Source: CBDFGN01 sp965247065
GTDB taxonomy: Bacteria > Bacteroidota > Bacteroidia > Cytophagales > Cyclobacteriaceae
DNA: 64,000 bases
Reading direction: 5' to 3'
NCBI GenBank assembly: GCA_965247065.1
Contig: CBDFGN010000006.1
Span: 4,712,001 to 4,776,000, forward strand
The translations under genes were made by a program, and so were the position numbers. Shown here piece after piece: positions 1-8,566 of the stretch. How positions within the stretch are numbered: position 1 is the first letter of the stretch; each line of letters begins with the position of its first letter. The notes under the pieces are model-generated. The model ran no database searches. It saw nothing but the letters and a program-made list of their open reading frames with translations, and was not told where the DNA came from.

Positions 1-852
1 GATCATCTTTCCAGCCGAAGAATGCATTATAGTCAAAAGTTCCCTCTTCAAACAGTTCATCTTCAACCGAAATGGACACCATTTCACTGGGTTCAAGAAT
101 ACTGTAACTCTGTCCCGAGTCGTCCGTACCCAGTGCATCGACCCTAACCTTGCCTTCCAGAACGGCCACCTTTATTCGCCTCTTTCCCGAATCATGATCG
201 ATACCGAAAACAGTTCCGATCACGCTCGTTTTGAAGCCTTCTGTAATTACCTCAAAAGGCCTGTCAGGATCCTCTGCAATTTCAAAATATGCCTCCCCAA
301 CCAAATGAATGGTTCTAAGGGAATCAAAACGATCCGGATAAGTTATTTTCGAATTGGCATTGAGTTTAACCTGAGTTCCATCTTCAAGGTATAATGTTAA
401 TTTTTGGCCCTTTAGGGTACTTTTCGTGATAATCCCAACCGCAATATCATTTTCAGTAGTGGCCGGATAATCATTTGTTATCGACCAAAAAGTTGCTATT
501 GACATGCCTATTAAAAGCACAGCAGCTACTCTCGAAATCCAATCGAATCGAGTCCATAATGTATAAAAATTGAGATTTCCGAATTTACTGGCTGGTTGGC
601 TTGCGGTGCCTGAAATACCGCGTCGAACATGGAATGCAATTCATCTTCAGTTGGCTGCAGTATTTTGGAAGGCTCAGGGAATTCAAGACCAGTGATCAGC
701 CGTTTAGCGGTAGCAATCTCCTTGGTTTTTTCCGGATAATGCTGCAGGAATGATCGCCAGAAATGATCGGAGTCAGGATCCGGATCAATCACCCATCTCT
801 TAAACCGCTCATCGGCCAGGAAATCTTCGATTTTGCATTGCTGATAATTCAC
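1..852 (-). pseudogene. FecR-type anti-sigma factor, frameshifted and running off the window
   Basis: The N-terminal part (852 down to about 600) has the FecR cytoplasmic start, beginning with GTG and reading NYQQCKIEDFLADERF. After about position 600 the frame is lost, and a different minus-strand frame carries the rest: a membrane segment after WTRFDWISRVAAVLLIG, then the FecR domain pieces LVGEAYFEIAED, RPFEVITEGF and VIGTVFGID. A single indel between about 560 and 610 explains both halves. FecR proteins are inner-membrane anti-sigma factors that control an ECF sigma factor and a TonB-dependent receptor (family knowledge). No sigma gene is seen upstream. The C-terminus lies beyond position 1. 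The shift could be real decay or a sequencing error; the decayed neighbours favour decay. Confidence 0.8.
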
Positions 853-1054
853 TATATCGTAATTGCCACAAGTTTACTATTAATTACGTCAGGTCTTAAA
901 ACCACCTTCATTTTTTTTTGATATTCTTTGAAAAGGGAATTTTGGTTCTTTCTTAAAACGACGCTAGATTTCCGATTGACGATTAACGGATCGCTTCTGG
1001 CGCCCATTTTCGATTTTTGAGGTAGGTCGATTGCTAATATTTATGGTCTATTCA

Positions 1055-1640
1055 ATAGTCCAAGTCTAGTGAAATTATCAAATTTCTTGGATCAGATATC
1101 GTCCTATTCCAAACCAGCCCCTTGATCCCCCCTGGTACGATACTAATCTCCTGGTCTGCAGAAAGCCAATTCCATTTGCCGAGGCGTAATCGCCAATCTT
1201 CTTGGTTTCAAGAATACCTCCGGCGGTATTTGGGATGAGGATGAACAATATCAACTGAACGTGTCGATCAGGTTCTTGAACCCAGCATCCAGGGTATAGA
1301 TATCCTCTCCGGTTTTATATCTCGATATGAGCCAAGTTATAGAGTTCGGTAGCGCGAGCGATTTTTATGGCCTCATTTACTCTAAAGTGGCCCCAGTGGT
1401 CGGTTCCCATAGTAATGTCATATCCAATTTTTGACCGCACCAATCCAAAAATTCCATCAATTTGTCCAGACCTTGTCGGTGATTTGCACCCTGGTAAACT
1501 GATGTATGGTAAGTCTGTAATCTCGGTATACGTTCCCATGGATTGGAATCTCCGTAGGGCGAGTTGATGAGGGCACCGGCAATATCTCTGATCAAACCAA
1601 TTCTGATACTCCTAAAGCCGGGTTCATTTTATCATCTGCT
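1055..1640 (-). pseudogene. Enolase-superfamily (mandelate racemase-like) remnant
   Basis: Three minus-strand frames together give a recognisable enolase-superfamily barrel. The pieces are IRDIAGALINSPYGD, then IGYDITMGTDHWGHFRVNEA and IKIARATELYNLAHIE, then NTAGGILETKKIGDYASANG. In this family the last segments carry acidic metal ligands and the GGILETKKI strand-helix. Several frameshifts and stops interrupt the reading, so this is dead DNA. It lies directly downstream of an SDR fragment on the same strand, suggesting an old sugar-acid catabolic pair. The start cannot be fixed. Confidence 0.6.
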
Positions 1641-1710
1641 CTCTTGTCCTCCTCGTGCAATGCGGATCAGGACTAATATCACAGTGATCAGTCCTTGGGG
1701 CTACTTTTCC

Positions 1711-1935
1711 CTATATCGCCAAATATCCACCATCCACCACCAGGTCGCCACCGGTCATGAAAGGCGAATCTTCGCTGGCAAGAAACGCTACACCGGCAGC
1801 AACTTCTTCCGGTTTTCCCTGCCTCCCCAGGAGAGGAAGGTCTGCTACCCTGTGGTTTTCTTTTTCCAAGTCAAGATCCATGATTCTGCAATCGTTTTCA
1901 AATGCCTCGGTATATGTATGAAAGTCGATTTTTGA
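1711..1935 (-). pseudogene. 3' end of a short-chain dehydrogenase (SDR) gene
   Basis: The minus frame reads PLLGRQGKPEEVAAGVAFLA, then SEDSPFMTGGDLVVDGGYLA and a stop at 1711-1713. This is the typical C-terminal end of classical SDR oxidoreductases (PxGRxGxPEEVA, then VDGGY). The Rossmann fold and the catalytic YxxxK are missing, so only about 70 codons remain. The opposite-strand open frame here is a shadow. Confidence 0.7.
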
Positions 1936-1997
1936 GAAAATCGGTAAAAATCGAGCATTTTGAAGAGCACCGAAGTATTAAGGGATTTTAGCACGTT

Positions 1998-2038
1998 CCA
2001 TCCAAGGACTTGAACCTACGACCTTCGGGTTATGAGCC
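1998..2038 (-). other. tRNA-Met(CAU)-like 3' half, probable attachment-site remnant
   Basis: Read on the minus strand this gives an anticodon loop CTCATAA, then variable-region and T-arm-like sequence with GGTTCAAGTCC. The 5' half (acceptor stem and D arm) is absent and the acceptor end is degenerate. It sits 19 bp past the stop of a tyrosine integrase, the usual place for an att core derived from a tRNA 3' end. Confidence 0.5.
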
Positions 2039-2056
2039 TGATTAATCTTTTAGTTT

Positions 2057-3274
2057 TTATAATCCCTTCATTACTTCATCTTGGTACTCGTCCAGTTTGC
2101 TTTTACGCAACTTATCGAGGTAGGCCTGGGTGGTGCTCACTTTTTCATGTCCTAGCATCTGAGAAATCGCTGTTACAGGAATCCCCATTTCATCGGCAAT
2201 AGATGCATAACTGTGCCTTGATACATAGCTTGTTAATTTTTCTTCAATGCCCGCCAATTCAGCTATTTGTTTCAAGTTCTTATTGTAACGCTTTCTAGCC
2301 CATTCAATATCCTTATACCGCTGAACAGGATTATTCCTCATAATAATAGGGAGGATATAATCCTCTTTGCCTTTATTCTTGCTGAAGTATTTTAAAATAG
2401 GCCAAAGTTGGTCAGGAATTTTTACATCAAATGGCTGGTTAGTTTTTTTACGATCATACTGAATGCGTCCGTCTACTATATTGGAGACTTTAAGATGGGC
2501 CAAATCGGTAAAGGACATACCTCTTAGATAAAAGCTCATTAGAAATATAGACCGGTCCCGGTATGAAGTTGTATCCTCTTTCAACTGCACCTCCTTGATT
2601 TTCTTAATGGCATCAAGTGGGATTGCCCGTTTTCTGGGCTTTCCATTACGGATTTTAAAGTTTTTGAATGCATAGCCTTCTTCCTCAACTACACCTGCTC
2701 TTATGGCTTTCCGATTAATGGCACGGATTGTACGCATATAAACACTTAACCCTCCAAGTCTATTGCCTTTAGAGAGGTGCCAATTTTCAAATCGCTGCAA
2801 AAAATTAGTATTCAATTCATAGAATGTAAAATCCTTGTTATTGCAAAAGTTCTTAATCGCATTGAGGGTGTCCCGATACACTCTTGCATTACCGATCCGG
2901 TTGGCTTCAACCATTTCTGAAATCAATTTTTCAGTGAATTCAAAAAAACTAATCTTTTGATTGGGATGTACCAGCAATTCTTTGACTTGCCTCAGGCTAA
3001 GAAACTGCAATTCTCCTCTATCATCCAATCGAGTCAGTACATCGGTCATTACGACTTTCTTCTTTTGCAGATAATTGTTGAGTCGTGCGGGAGATTCCGT
3101 TCCCTTATAGGTGGCCCGGATCTTTCTGTTTTTATCATCCCATTCGGATTTCCTTACTCGAATCCCAGGAGCAATACTGGTGGTATTGCCGTTGTGAGTA
3201 AGGCGAAATATGATAGGAAACTGAATGGCGTCCTTTCGCCTGGCATCAAGAGAAATAACTATGCTGGTTGCCAT
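2057..3274 (-). CDS. Site-specific tyrosine integrase (phage_int_SAM-like/Bacteroidota type)
   Basis: A 405-aa tyrosine recombinase. It has an N-terminal Arm-DNA-binding-like domain (ATSIVISLDARRKDAIQFPI), a SAM-like core-binding domain around residues 100-200, and a catalytic domain with the first Arg in LMSFYLRGMSFTDLAHL, His-x-x-Arg-like SRHSYAS, the LGHEKVSTTQAYL box and its nucleophilic Tyr. Proteins of this kind integrate genomic islands and conjugative elements, often at tRNA 3' ends. Here the gene lies between two half-tRNA fragments, which fits. It looks intact. The best-matching start is the ATG at 3274; no clear Shine-Dalgarno is visible, as is common in this phylum. Confidence 0.9.
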   Translation of the reverse strand: MATSIVISLDARRKDAIQFPIIFRLTHNGNTTSIAPGIRVRKSEWDDKNRKIRATYKGTESPARLNNYLQKKKVVMTDVLTRLDDRGELQFLSLRQVKELLVHPNQKISFFEFTEKLISEMVEANRIGNARVYRDTLNAIKNFCNNKDFTFYELNTNFLQRFENWHLSKGNRLGGLSVYMRTIRAINRKAIRAGVVEEEGYAFKNFKIRNGKPRKRAIPLDAIKKIKEVQLKEDTTSYRDRSIFLMSFYLRGMSFTDLAHLKVSNIVDGRIQYDRKKTNQPFDVKIPDQLWPILKYFSKNKGKEDYILPIIMRNNPVQRYKDIEWARKRYNKNLKQIAELAGIEEKLTSYVSRHSYASIADEMGIPVTAISQMLGHEKVSTTQAYLDKLRKSKLDEYQDEVMKGL

Positions 3275-3405
3275 ATCTTTACAATTTGCACGTGATTTGC
3301 ACGTAAATGATGAACCTAAATGGTTCTACCTGAATCAATTTGTTTGATAACAAGCTGATGAACAGTTATATAAAGATAAAAGAAAGTATTTAAATTCAAA
3401 AATTA

Positions 3406-3452
3406 GCTGCCTTACAAGCAGGGGGTCACTGGTTCGAATCCAGTAGGGAACA
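3406..3452 (+). other. tRNA-Val(UAC)-like 3' half, probable attachment-site remnant
   Basis: The anticodon stem-loop carries CTTACAA (anticodon TAC) and is followed by a perfect T arm, ACTGG-TTCGAAT-CCAGT, and an acceptor 3' strand. No matching 5' acceptor or D arm precedes it, so it is a half tRNA, not a functional gene. A second degenerate copy (AATCCAGTAGGGCCCAC) follows at about 3602-3617. It probably marks an integration end for the adjacent integrase. Confidence 0.55.
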
Positions 3453-3462
3453 CATTGAAGTA

Positions 3463-3488
3463 AAAGCCATCGAAAGATGGCTTTTTTT
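3463..3488 (+). terminator. Rho-independent terminator after the tRNA-Val fragment
   Basis: The stem AAAGCCATC / GATGGCTTT has a GAAA loop and is followed by a T run. It would originally have ended the tRNA transcript. Confidence 0.75.
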
Positions 3489-3631
3489 GCTTCAAAGGAG
3501 AGCGAAGCTTGCTTCGGCTCTTCGAAGGAACAAAAAAATTAGCCTTTAGGCTTTACTTCATGGTTTCACCCCGGAGAAGGATCATTGAGCGTTAGCGAAA
3601 TAATCCAGTAGGGCCCACTTTGGTTATCAAG

Positions 3632-3663
3632 GGGTTACAGATTAGTTTCTGTAACCCTTTTTT
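3632..3663 (+). terminator. Rho-independent terminator
   Basis: The perfect 9-bp stem GGGTTACAG / CTGTAACCC with a short loop is followed by six or more T. It lies just after the second degenerate tRNA-like tail, so it may be a second captured tRNA terminator. Confidence 0.75.
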
Positions 3664-3724
3664 ATTTGTAAACTATTTGTAAACATTTGTCTCCAAACAA
3701 CTGGATTAGCTCGTTGCTGTAAAT

Positions 3725-3961
3725 CTACATCTCCATCCCTCCATCCAACCCTTTCCTTTTCTCCTCCTTTTGTTCCCGCTTTATTTCTTCCAGGTCTTTA
3801 GCCCATTCCTTTTCGCACTCTTGGCTGCCAGCTTTGAGTCCATCCAGATACTCTGATGTTCCACTGGCCCCATTTAACAGGGTCTTGGCTAGGACCGGGT
3901 GATTTTTTCGGATCAGATATCCGTTATTAAAACCCTTTACATATTCTTCTGATACTCCCAT
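3725..3961 (-). CDS. Small conserved hypothetical protein next to an HTH/excisionase gene
   Basis: A 78-aa, charged, soluble protein with the N-terminal pattern SEEYVKGFNNGYLIRKNHP, a middle YLDGLKAGSQE and a lysine/glutamate-rich helical tail. I know proteins of this shape as common partners of HTH_17-type genes in Bacteroidota islands, but no function is established. It starts 3 nt after the decayed HTH gene upstream, so the two were probably one operon. Confidence 0.6.
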   Translation of the reverse strand: MGVSEEYVKGFNNGYLIRKNHPVLAKTLLNGASGTSEYLDGLKAGSQECEKEWAKDLEEIKREQKEEKRKGLDGGMEM

Positions 3962-3963
3962 TA

Positions 3964-4232
3964 TTAAAAAATGTCTTTGGCGTGTTTATCCAGATACTCC
4001 ATTACCGAATCACGGTCATATAGAATGATTTTCTTTTGAGGTTGGGAGAACCGGACACTGCCTTCGTCCCTTAATTTTTGGTGGGTCGTTTCGACTAAAT
4101 CCCCAACAAATGCATTACTTCCTCGGTCTGGATCCATTTGTCCTTTTCGATGTTCTCCTCGTCCTTCATACGCTTAACTACCTCCTCAGCTAAAGAGTAA
4201 AAAGCTTCGGTTTCCAGGCAGATTACTTCCAT
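3964..4232 (-). pseudogene. HTH_17/excisionase-type DNA-binding protein, frameshifted
   Basis: The start MEVICLETEAFYSLAEEVVK and the recognition region KWIQTEEVMHLLGI are in one frame and hit a TAG. The wing and tail (TTHQKLRDEGSVRFSQPQKK, then IILYDRDSVMEYLDKHA) are in another. In intact relatives these parts are joined by SKTT, so at least one deletion plus a nonsense change is needed. Such proteins act as excisionase or small regulator in mobile elements. Confidence 0.7.
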
Positions 4233-4259
4233 AGATTTAAGGGAATCGAAGGGTCAAGA

Positions 4260-4983
4260 TTGCCTTTTGATGTGATGGACCTGAATGAAGAAGACATTCG
4301 AAGGTATTTGCAGCATTTGGTCCAACTAAAAAAATCAGACTCTTGTGTTAACCAGTCCATCAACGCCATTAAGTTTTACTACGAGGTAGTAATGGAAATG
4401 CCTAACCGGTTTTACAGCATAGAACGCCCGCGAAGACAGGAGAAACTCCCCCAGGTACTTAGCAAGGAGGAGGTAATAAAAATGATAGAATGCACCTCCA
4501 ACCTGAAGCACAAGTGTATTATCAGTTTACTATACTCGGGAGGGCTAAGAAAAAGTGAGCTCCTGGACTTAAAGATCGAGGATATTGAAAGCAATCGAAT
4601 GTTGATCAAGGTCAACCGAGGGAAAGGCAGAAAAGACCGATTCACACTATTAAGCAAATCTGTCTTAAATGATTTACGGAAATACTATGTCAGATACAGG
4701 CCCAAGGGATACCTTTTTGAAGGTCCAAATTGGAGGAAAATATAGTGCTGAGAGTATTGTGAAGGTTGTTAGCCGGGCCGCCAGGAAAGCGGGTATATCC
4801 AAACGGGTAACTCCTCATACATTACGGCATTCATTCGCCACCCACCTGTTGGAAAATGGAACTGATTTGAGATACATTCAAAAATTATTGGGACATAACT
4901 CCAGCAAAACCACTGAAATCTACACCCACGTGGCCGTGAACTCCTTCCTGGGCATCCAAAATCCGCTCGATTCTCCATTGTGA
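4260..4983 (+). pseudogene. Integron-integrase/XerD-like tyrosine recombinase, frameshifted and N-terminally truncated
   Basis: The first part (4260-4745) holds the SAM-like core-binding end, then VLSKEEVIKMI, catalytic Arg in YSGGLRKSELLDL and the beta-hairpin Lys in GKGRKDRF. A +1 shift near 4727 (after YLFEGP) moves the rest into the frame ending at 4983: IGGKYSAESIVKVVSRAARK, HTLRHSFATHLLE (His and Arg), RYIQKLLGH and IYTHV (Tyr). All catalytic residues survive. About 50 N-terminal residues are missing. The closest match I recognise is the IntI/XerD-like class found beside cassette-like arrays in Bacteroidota. The stop codon is followed within 8 bp by the first inverted-repeat site of the array. 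I see no clear I2-type extra helix, so calling it IntI proper is inference. Confidence 0.75.
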
Positions 4984-4990
4984 CATAATT

Positions 4991-5030
4991 AGTATAAATG
5001 TAACTTGGTACGTTTATACGGTTGTTGGCA
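4991..5030 (+). repeat. attC/attI-like recombination site 1
   Basis: Inner arms GTATAAA (4992-4998) and TTTATAC (5013-5019) pair perfectly. The outer end is GTTGGCA at 5024-5030, followed by AACATTTGAA. It lies immediately after the integrase gene. Confidence 0.55.
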
Positions 5031-5076
5031 AACATTTGAAAAGACGGTAAACACTCCTTAATAACAAAAAACAATC

Positions 5077-5148
5077 ATGAGTGAAAACAATCTTCGGAAG
5101 CTAAAAAGAACGGTTTACCTTATGATAGTCTTAGCCATTATTACCTAG
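5077..5148 (+). pseudogene. Truncated first copy of the small membrane-protein cassette
   Basis: 23 codons (MSENNLRKLKRTVYLMIVLA and three more) match the start of the membrane protein at 6023, then end at TAG. The 55 bases upstream also match the leader of that gene, starting from AACATTTGAA after the recombination end. It is a cassette head whose body was lost. Confidence 0.65.
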
Positions 5149-5294
5149 TTGTCAGTAGTGCCCACACTACCGACTGCAATGCTCTTTATATTATCTTAGT
5201 ACAAGCGTGAAACAAATAAAATGATTTAAGTCCAAAACGTTGTATGCCATTAGATGCTATTTAGCAGAATGTACGTCAATAAAAATCATAAGTA

Positions 5295-5876
5295 ATGCAT
5301 TCCAACTTACTGCAACTGTTACGAGAAATTGTAGAATTGGACAATGAAGAGGAAGAACTTATAAAATCGAGTTTTAAGCCCTTGTCACTTAAAAAGCACG
5401 ACTTCTTTTTAAAAGCCGGTGAGGTTAATGAAAATATAGGTTTTCTTGAAAAAGGTCTTGTAAGGTATTTTGTTTATAAGGACGATGAAGAATCAACATT
5501 TGAATTTACAAAAGAAGGAGAATTTATAGCTGACTATCAAAGCTTCAACAACAAGACTGTCTCAATCCAGAATATAGAAGCCATTGAAGATTGTGAATTG
5601 CTAATCATTGACTACCCAAGTGTTCAAAATATTTTCAACACCACAAAAAATGGAAACCTCATTGGTCGTCTTATAATTGAGCACCGATTTGATGTAATGG
5701 TAAACCAGTTATTAGCAATCTATATGCAGAATCATGAAGAACGATATAAAAGATTTTTAAACCAATATTCTGATCTGACTCAAAGGATACCCCAATATTT
5801 AATTGCATCATATGTTGGAGTAAAAGCCCCATCCCTAAGTCGCATAAGGAGAAGGTTTGCAAAAGGCATTTCTTAA
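5295..5876 (+). CDS. Crp/Fnr-family transcriptional regulator
   Basis: A 193-aa protein with an N-terminal cyclic-nucleotide-binding-like beta roll (KAGEVNENIGFLEKGLVRYF, then EGEFIADYQSF and CELLIIDY) and a C-terminal winged HTH ending ASYVGVKAPSLSRIRRR. This is the architecture of Crp/Fnr regulators common in Bacteroidota. No ligand-specific residues can be assigned. It is a stand-alone gene in the cassette array; the sequence between the truncated cassette head and this start holds no other gene. Confidence 0.85.
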   Translation: MHSNLLQLLREIVELDNEEEELIKSSFKPLSLKKHDFFLKAGEVNENIGFLEKGLVRYFVYKDDEESTFEFTKEGEFIADYQSFNNKTVSIQNIEAIEDCELLIIDYPSVQNIFNTTKNGNLIGRLIIEHRFDVMVNQLLAIYMQNHEERYKRFLNQYSDLTQRIPQYLIASYVGVKAPSLSRIRRRFAKGIS

Positions 5877-6022
5877 CCTACGTTAATCAATTATTTGTTT
5901 AGTTCAGTCTAAATTCCATTATAATCCAAACAGATTTATACTATGACTGATCAAAACAAAATCACAACTATTAACAAACATTTGAATAGTCGATAAACAT
6001 GACTTAATAAGGAAAAACAATC

Positions 6023-6418
6023 ATGAGTCAAAAAAATCTTATAAAATTAAAAAGTACAGTTTACCTAATGATAGTCTTAGGCATCATTACTTTTTTTTCT
6101 GGTTTTTTGAAATACACGCCATTTGAACACACCACTCTCCTTCTATTTCTTCTTTTAGCTATTGGCGGTGTAAAATTATTTTATGGAGCCAACAATCCTG
6201 AAATTAACGGCTTCTCCAAATTCTTTTTGATTTTGACAGGAATATCCACAATGGCATTTATGCTACTAATAGCGATTGCTATAGTTAAGACTATACTTTC
6301 CAACGTGTCGCTAAGCGATAATTTAGAATTATTGGAGGGTTTATTCTACTTAACTTCAGTTCTATTTTTGGGTGGAGTAATAGGAAGCATAGTTTGTTTA
6401 AAAAGAAAGAGGTTGTGA
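6023..6418 (+). CDS. Small integral membrane protein (cassette gene A, copy 2)
   Basis: 131 aa with about four hydrophobic segments (YLMIVLGIITFFSGFL; TLLLFLLLAIGGVKLF; ILTGISTMAFMLLIAIAIV; FYLTSVLFLGGVIGSIV). No family recognised. It overlaps the next gene by 25 nt, and the same gene pair recurs at 9151-10034, so A and B travel as one unit. The leader resembles that of the truncated copy at 5077. Confidence 0.7.
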   Translation: MSQKNLIKLKSTVYLMIVLGIITFFSGFLKYTPFEHTTLLLFLLLAIGGVKLFYGANNPEINGFSKFFLILTGISTMAFMLLIAIAIVKTILSNVSLSDNLELLEGLFYLTSVLFLGGVIGSIVCLKRKRL

Positions 6419-6798
6419 TGGCAGAAGAAAGTGTGCAAGGTATAAAGGGTTGGCTATTGGTCTATATCATCGGTTCGATCCCTGTCCTGATGTTCTATTC
6501 GGCAGGCCTTTCGGAGTGGTTTTTTGAGTATCCCTTAGTTCTTGTACTCGTGATCTTCCTCTTACTTGCAATTCCACTATTGCTCATCCTATTGAAATCC
6601 CCTAAGGCACCGCAGTGGAATATCGCTATGCTGTGGATCGCGTCGATCTTGATTACCCTACGTATAGTATCTGGCATTTTGTTTCAGAGGGTTATAGACG
6701 GCCTGCCTCCGTTGAGTGGTGAGGAACTAGTCGCCAGCCATAAAAGATTGCTTGACGCACGGAGCTTAGCTAACCATTGTATGCCACTAAAAAAATGA
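6394..6798 (+). CDS. Small integral membrane protein (cassette gene B, copy 2, 3'-truncated)
   Basis: Residues 10-110 nearly match the B gene at 9561-10034, in DNA as well as protein, with three hydrophobic helices (WLLVYIIGSIPVLMFYSAGL; PLVLVLVIFLLLAIPLLLIL; IAMLWIASILITLRIVSGIL). After LLDA the identity stops, and the last helix and tail of the other copy are replaced by a short unrelated end. The junction coincides with the sequence GCTAACCATTGTAT, a 5' half of an attC-like site, so this copy looks truncated by site-specific recombination. Function unknown. Confidence 0.65.
   Translation: MFKKKEVVMAEESVQGIKGWLLVYIIGSIPVLMFYSAGLSEWFFEYPLVLVLVIFLLLAIPLLLILLKSPKAPQWNIAMLWIASILITLRIVSGILFQRVIDGLPPLSGEELVASHKRLLDARSLANHCMPLKK
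6768..6782 (+). repeat. attC-like site 2, 5' half only
   Basis: AGCTAACCATTGTAT has the same outer (GCTAAC) and inner (TTGTAT) boxes as the 5' halves at 9001 and 13763. No matching 3' half follows before the next gene. Confidence 0.4.
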
Positions 6799-6862
6799 GA
6801 ATGAAGTATCAATATGGATGTAAATCAAATCAGAGTTTTAAAAAATTAAAAATAAATTAAAG

Positions 6863-7228
6863 ATGAATAATCCAGTACAATGGTTTGAGATCGTCACAAC
6901 AGATCTCGAGAGAGCAAAGGACTTTTATTCGAAAGTTTTCAATTTGGAATTTCAACTAATTGATATTCCCGATAATAGAATGTATATGTTTGGGGAACCC
7001 GACAAAGTAGGCTCGTCAGGATGTTTAGTACAATCTCCAGATAGCAAACCAAGCACAGACGGCACCATCATCTATTTTGCTTGTAAAGATGTCGCTATTG
7101 AAGCAGGTAAAGCTGAAGAAGCGGGTGGTAAACTGATCATTCAGAAAACAGATATTGGGGAGTTTGGATTCTTTGCTCAATTTATTGACACGGAAGGTAA
7201 CCGAATCGGTTTGCATTCTCAAAATTAA
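6863..7228 (+). CDS. VOC-family (glyoxalase/bleomycin-resistance fold) protein
   Basis: 121 aa, one VOC domain. It starts NNPVQWFEIVTTDLERAKDF (the beta-alpha unit with DxxRAxxFY-like spacing), has YFACKDVAIEAGKAEEAGGK and ends GEFGFFAQFIDTEGNRIGLH, where FIDTEGNRIGL is the usual C-terminal metal-site strand. The substrate cannot be inferred. VOC proteins are frequent integron cassette cargo. The stop is 22 bp before a complete attC-like site. Confidence 0.88.
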   Translation: MNNPVQWFEIVTTDLERAKDFYSKVFNLEFQLIDIPDNRMYMFGEPDKVGSSGCLVQSPDSKPSTDGTIIYFACKDVAIEAGKAEEAGGKLIIQKTDIGEFGFFAQFIDTEGNRIGLHSQN

Positions 7229-7250
7229 AATAAGAAAAAAGCGAGCACAC

Positions 7251-7306
7251 AACAATGTATAAATAGCCCCTACATGGGGCTACTGCGTTTATACAAGCCG
7301 TTAGCC
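7251..7306 (+). repeat. attC-like site 3 (best example)
   Basis: Two nested perfect arm pairs: TGTATAAA (7256-7263) with TTTATACA (7288-7295), and TAGCCCC (7264-7270) with GGGGCTA (7276-7282). Outer boxes are AACA and CGTTAGC (7300-7306). The 5-nt spacer CTGCG on one side only gives unpaired bases, as in attC sites. Confidence 0.65.
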
Positions 7307-7325
7307 GCAAGTTGAAAAAAACCAA

Positions 7326-8111
7326 ATGGATAAAGAAAAACCTAGACTTGCAAGATTGACAGCAATCCTGACCCAATTACAATCGAAACGGATTGTAACT
7401 GCAAAGGATATTGCTGAAAAACATAATGTAAGTATCAGAACGGTTTATCGAGACATCCGAACACTTGAAAAATCTGGAATTCCAATCGTAACCGAAGAAG
7501 GAAAGGGCTATTCCGTTATGGAAGGCTATAAAATTCCGCCAGTAATGTTTACCCAAGAAGAGGCGAATGCTCTCATAACAGCTGAAAAACTGATTAGAAA
7601 AAACAAAGACCAATCTTTGACCGAACAATACGAAAATGCCATAACCAAAATAAAATCCGTTTTAAAATACACCCAAAAAGATAAAATGGAATTGTTAGCC
7701 AACAGAATACAGGTGCGGAATAATCGTGAAAATGAAAAAATAAGCAACTATCTCATTCAACTTCAATCTACTATTTCAAATTATCAAATGGTAAAAATTG
7801 ATTACCTGTCATTGGAAAACCATCAAAGCCAAAGAGAAATAGAACCGTTTGCATTGTATACTACAAAAGACAATTGGGTTCTTATCGCATTTTGCAAATT
7901 GAAAAATGATTTTAGGGCATTCCGACTTGATTGTATTCAAAATTTAAAAGTCTTGAACAGCAACTTTGAACCACATAAAATGACTTTGCAACAATACCTT
8001 GAAGAATGTCGCGAAAAATGGAAAAACACCCCTGACACACCTTTGGCACAAGGTCAATCTATCTTTGCATTGAATCAAAAATTTAAAAAAGATGCAAAAA
8101 ATAAAAATTGA
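7326..8111 (+). CDS. YafY-type transcriptional regulator (HTH_11 + WYL domain)
   Basis: 261 aa. The N-terminal winged HTH (residues 8-60, TAKDIAEKHNVSIRTVYRDI then RTLEKSGIPI) is the DeoR/HTH_11 type. A linker helix follows, then a WYL domain with IDYLSLENHQSQREIEPFAL and NWVLIAFCKLKNDFRAFRL. These regulators sense small ligands or nucleic acids through WYL. It overlaps the GyrI-like gene by 20 nt, and the DUF1801 gene follows 13 nt later, so the three form one operon inside a single presumed cassette. Confidence 0.9.
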   Translation: MDKEKPRLARLTAILTQLQSKRIVTAKDIAEKHNVSIRTVYRDIRTLEKSGIPIVTEEGKGYSVMEGYKIPPVMFTQEEANALITAEKLIRKNKDQSLTEQYENAITKIKSVLKYTQKDKMELLANRIQVRNNRENEKISNYLIQLQSTISNYQMVKIDYLSLENHQSQREIEPFALYTTKDNWVLIAFCKLKNDFRAFRLDCIQNLKVLNSNFEPHKMTLQQYLEECREKWKNTPDTPLAQGQSIFALNQKFKKDAKNKN

Positions 8112-8553
8112 ACCTTTTAAGGTAATCGGAATCTCGGTAAGAACAACAAACGAGAATGGGCAAGCAGCTAATGAAATTGCTGAACTATGGGGCAAATTTA
8201 TGTCTGAAAACATATTGACTAAAATTCCGAATAAAGGCGATAGTGTAATTTATTCACTATACACAGACTATGAAGGCGACCATACAAAACCTTACACTGC
8301 AATACTTGGTGGTAAAGTGGAAAATTTAGATGCAATACCCAATGGAATGGTCGGTAAATCATTTAATGGTGGAAATTATCTCAAAACAACTGCAAAAGGA
8401 GATTTGATGAAAGGTTTAATCGTCAATCATTGGTCAAAAATTTTTGATATGGAATTAGATAGATCTTATGTGGCTGACTTTGAGGTTTTCGGAGAAAAAG
8501 CCCAAAATCCGTCAGATGCCGAAGTGGATTTTTATGTAGGTGTAAATAATTAA
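8092..8553 (+). CDS. GyrI-like/effector-binding domain protein (AraC effector-binding fold)
   Basis: 153 aa with no DNA-binding domain: FKVIGISVRTTNENGQAANE, then IAELWGKFMSENI, IYSLYTDYEGDHTKPYTAIL and AKGDLMKGLIVNHWSKIF. This is the SOUL/GyrI-like ligand-binding fold found alone or fused to AraC/MerR regulators. It overlaps the WYL regulator gene, suggesting a shared small-molecule response. The last segments (DAEVDFYVGVNN) match the usual C-terminal strand. Confidence 0.8.
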   Translation: MQKIKIEPFKVIGISVRTTNENGQAANEIAELWGKFMSENILTKIPNKGDSVIYSLYTDYEGDHTKPYTAILGGKVENLDAIPNGMVGKSFNGGNYLKTTAKGDLMKGLIVNHWSKIFDMELDRSYVADFEVFGEKAQNPSDAEVDFYVGVNN

Positions 8554-8566
8554 TTGAATAGGTAAA

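Noticed and set aside
1564..1935. Plus-strand open frame of 123 codons
   Set aside because: The minus strand here clearly encodes an SDR C-terminus and the start of an enolase-like remnant.
1998..3452. Two tRNA genes
   Set aside because: Both lack the 5' acceptor strand and D arm; only 3' halves are present.
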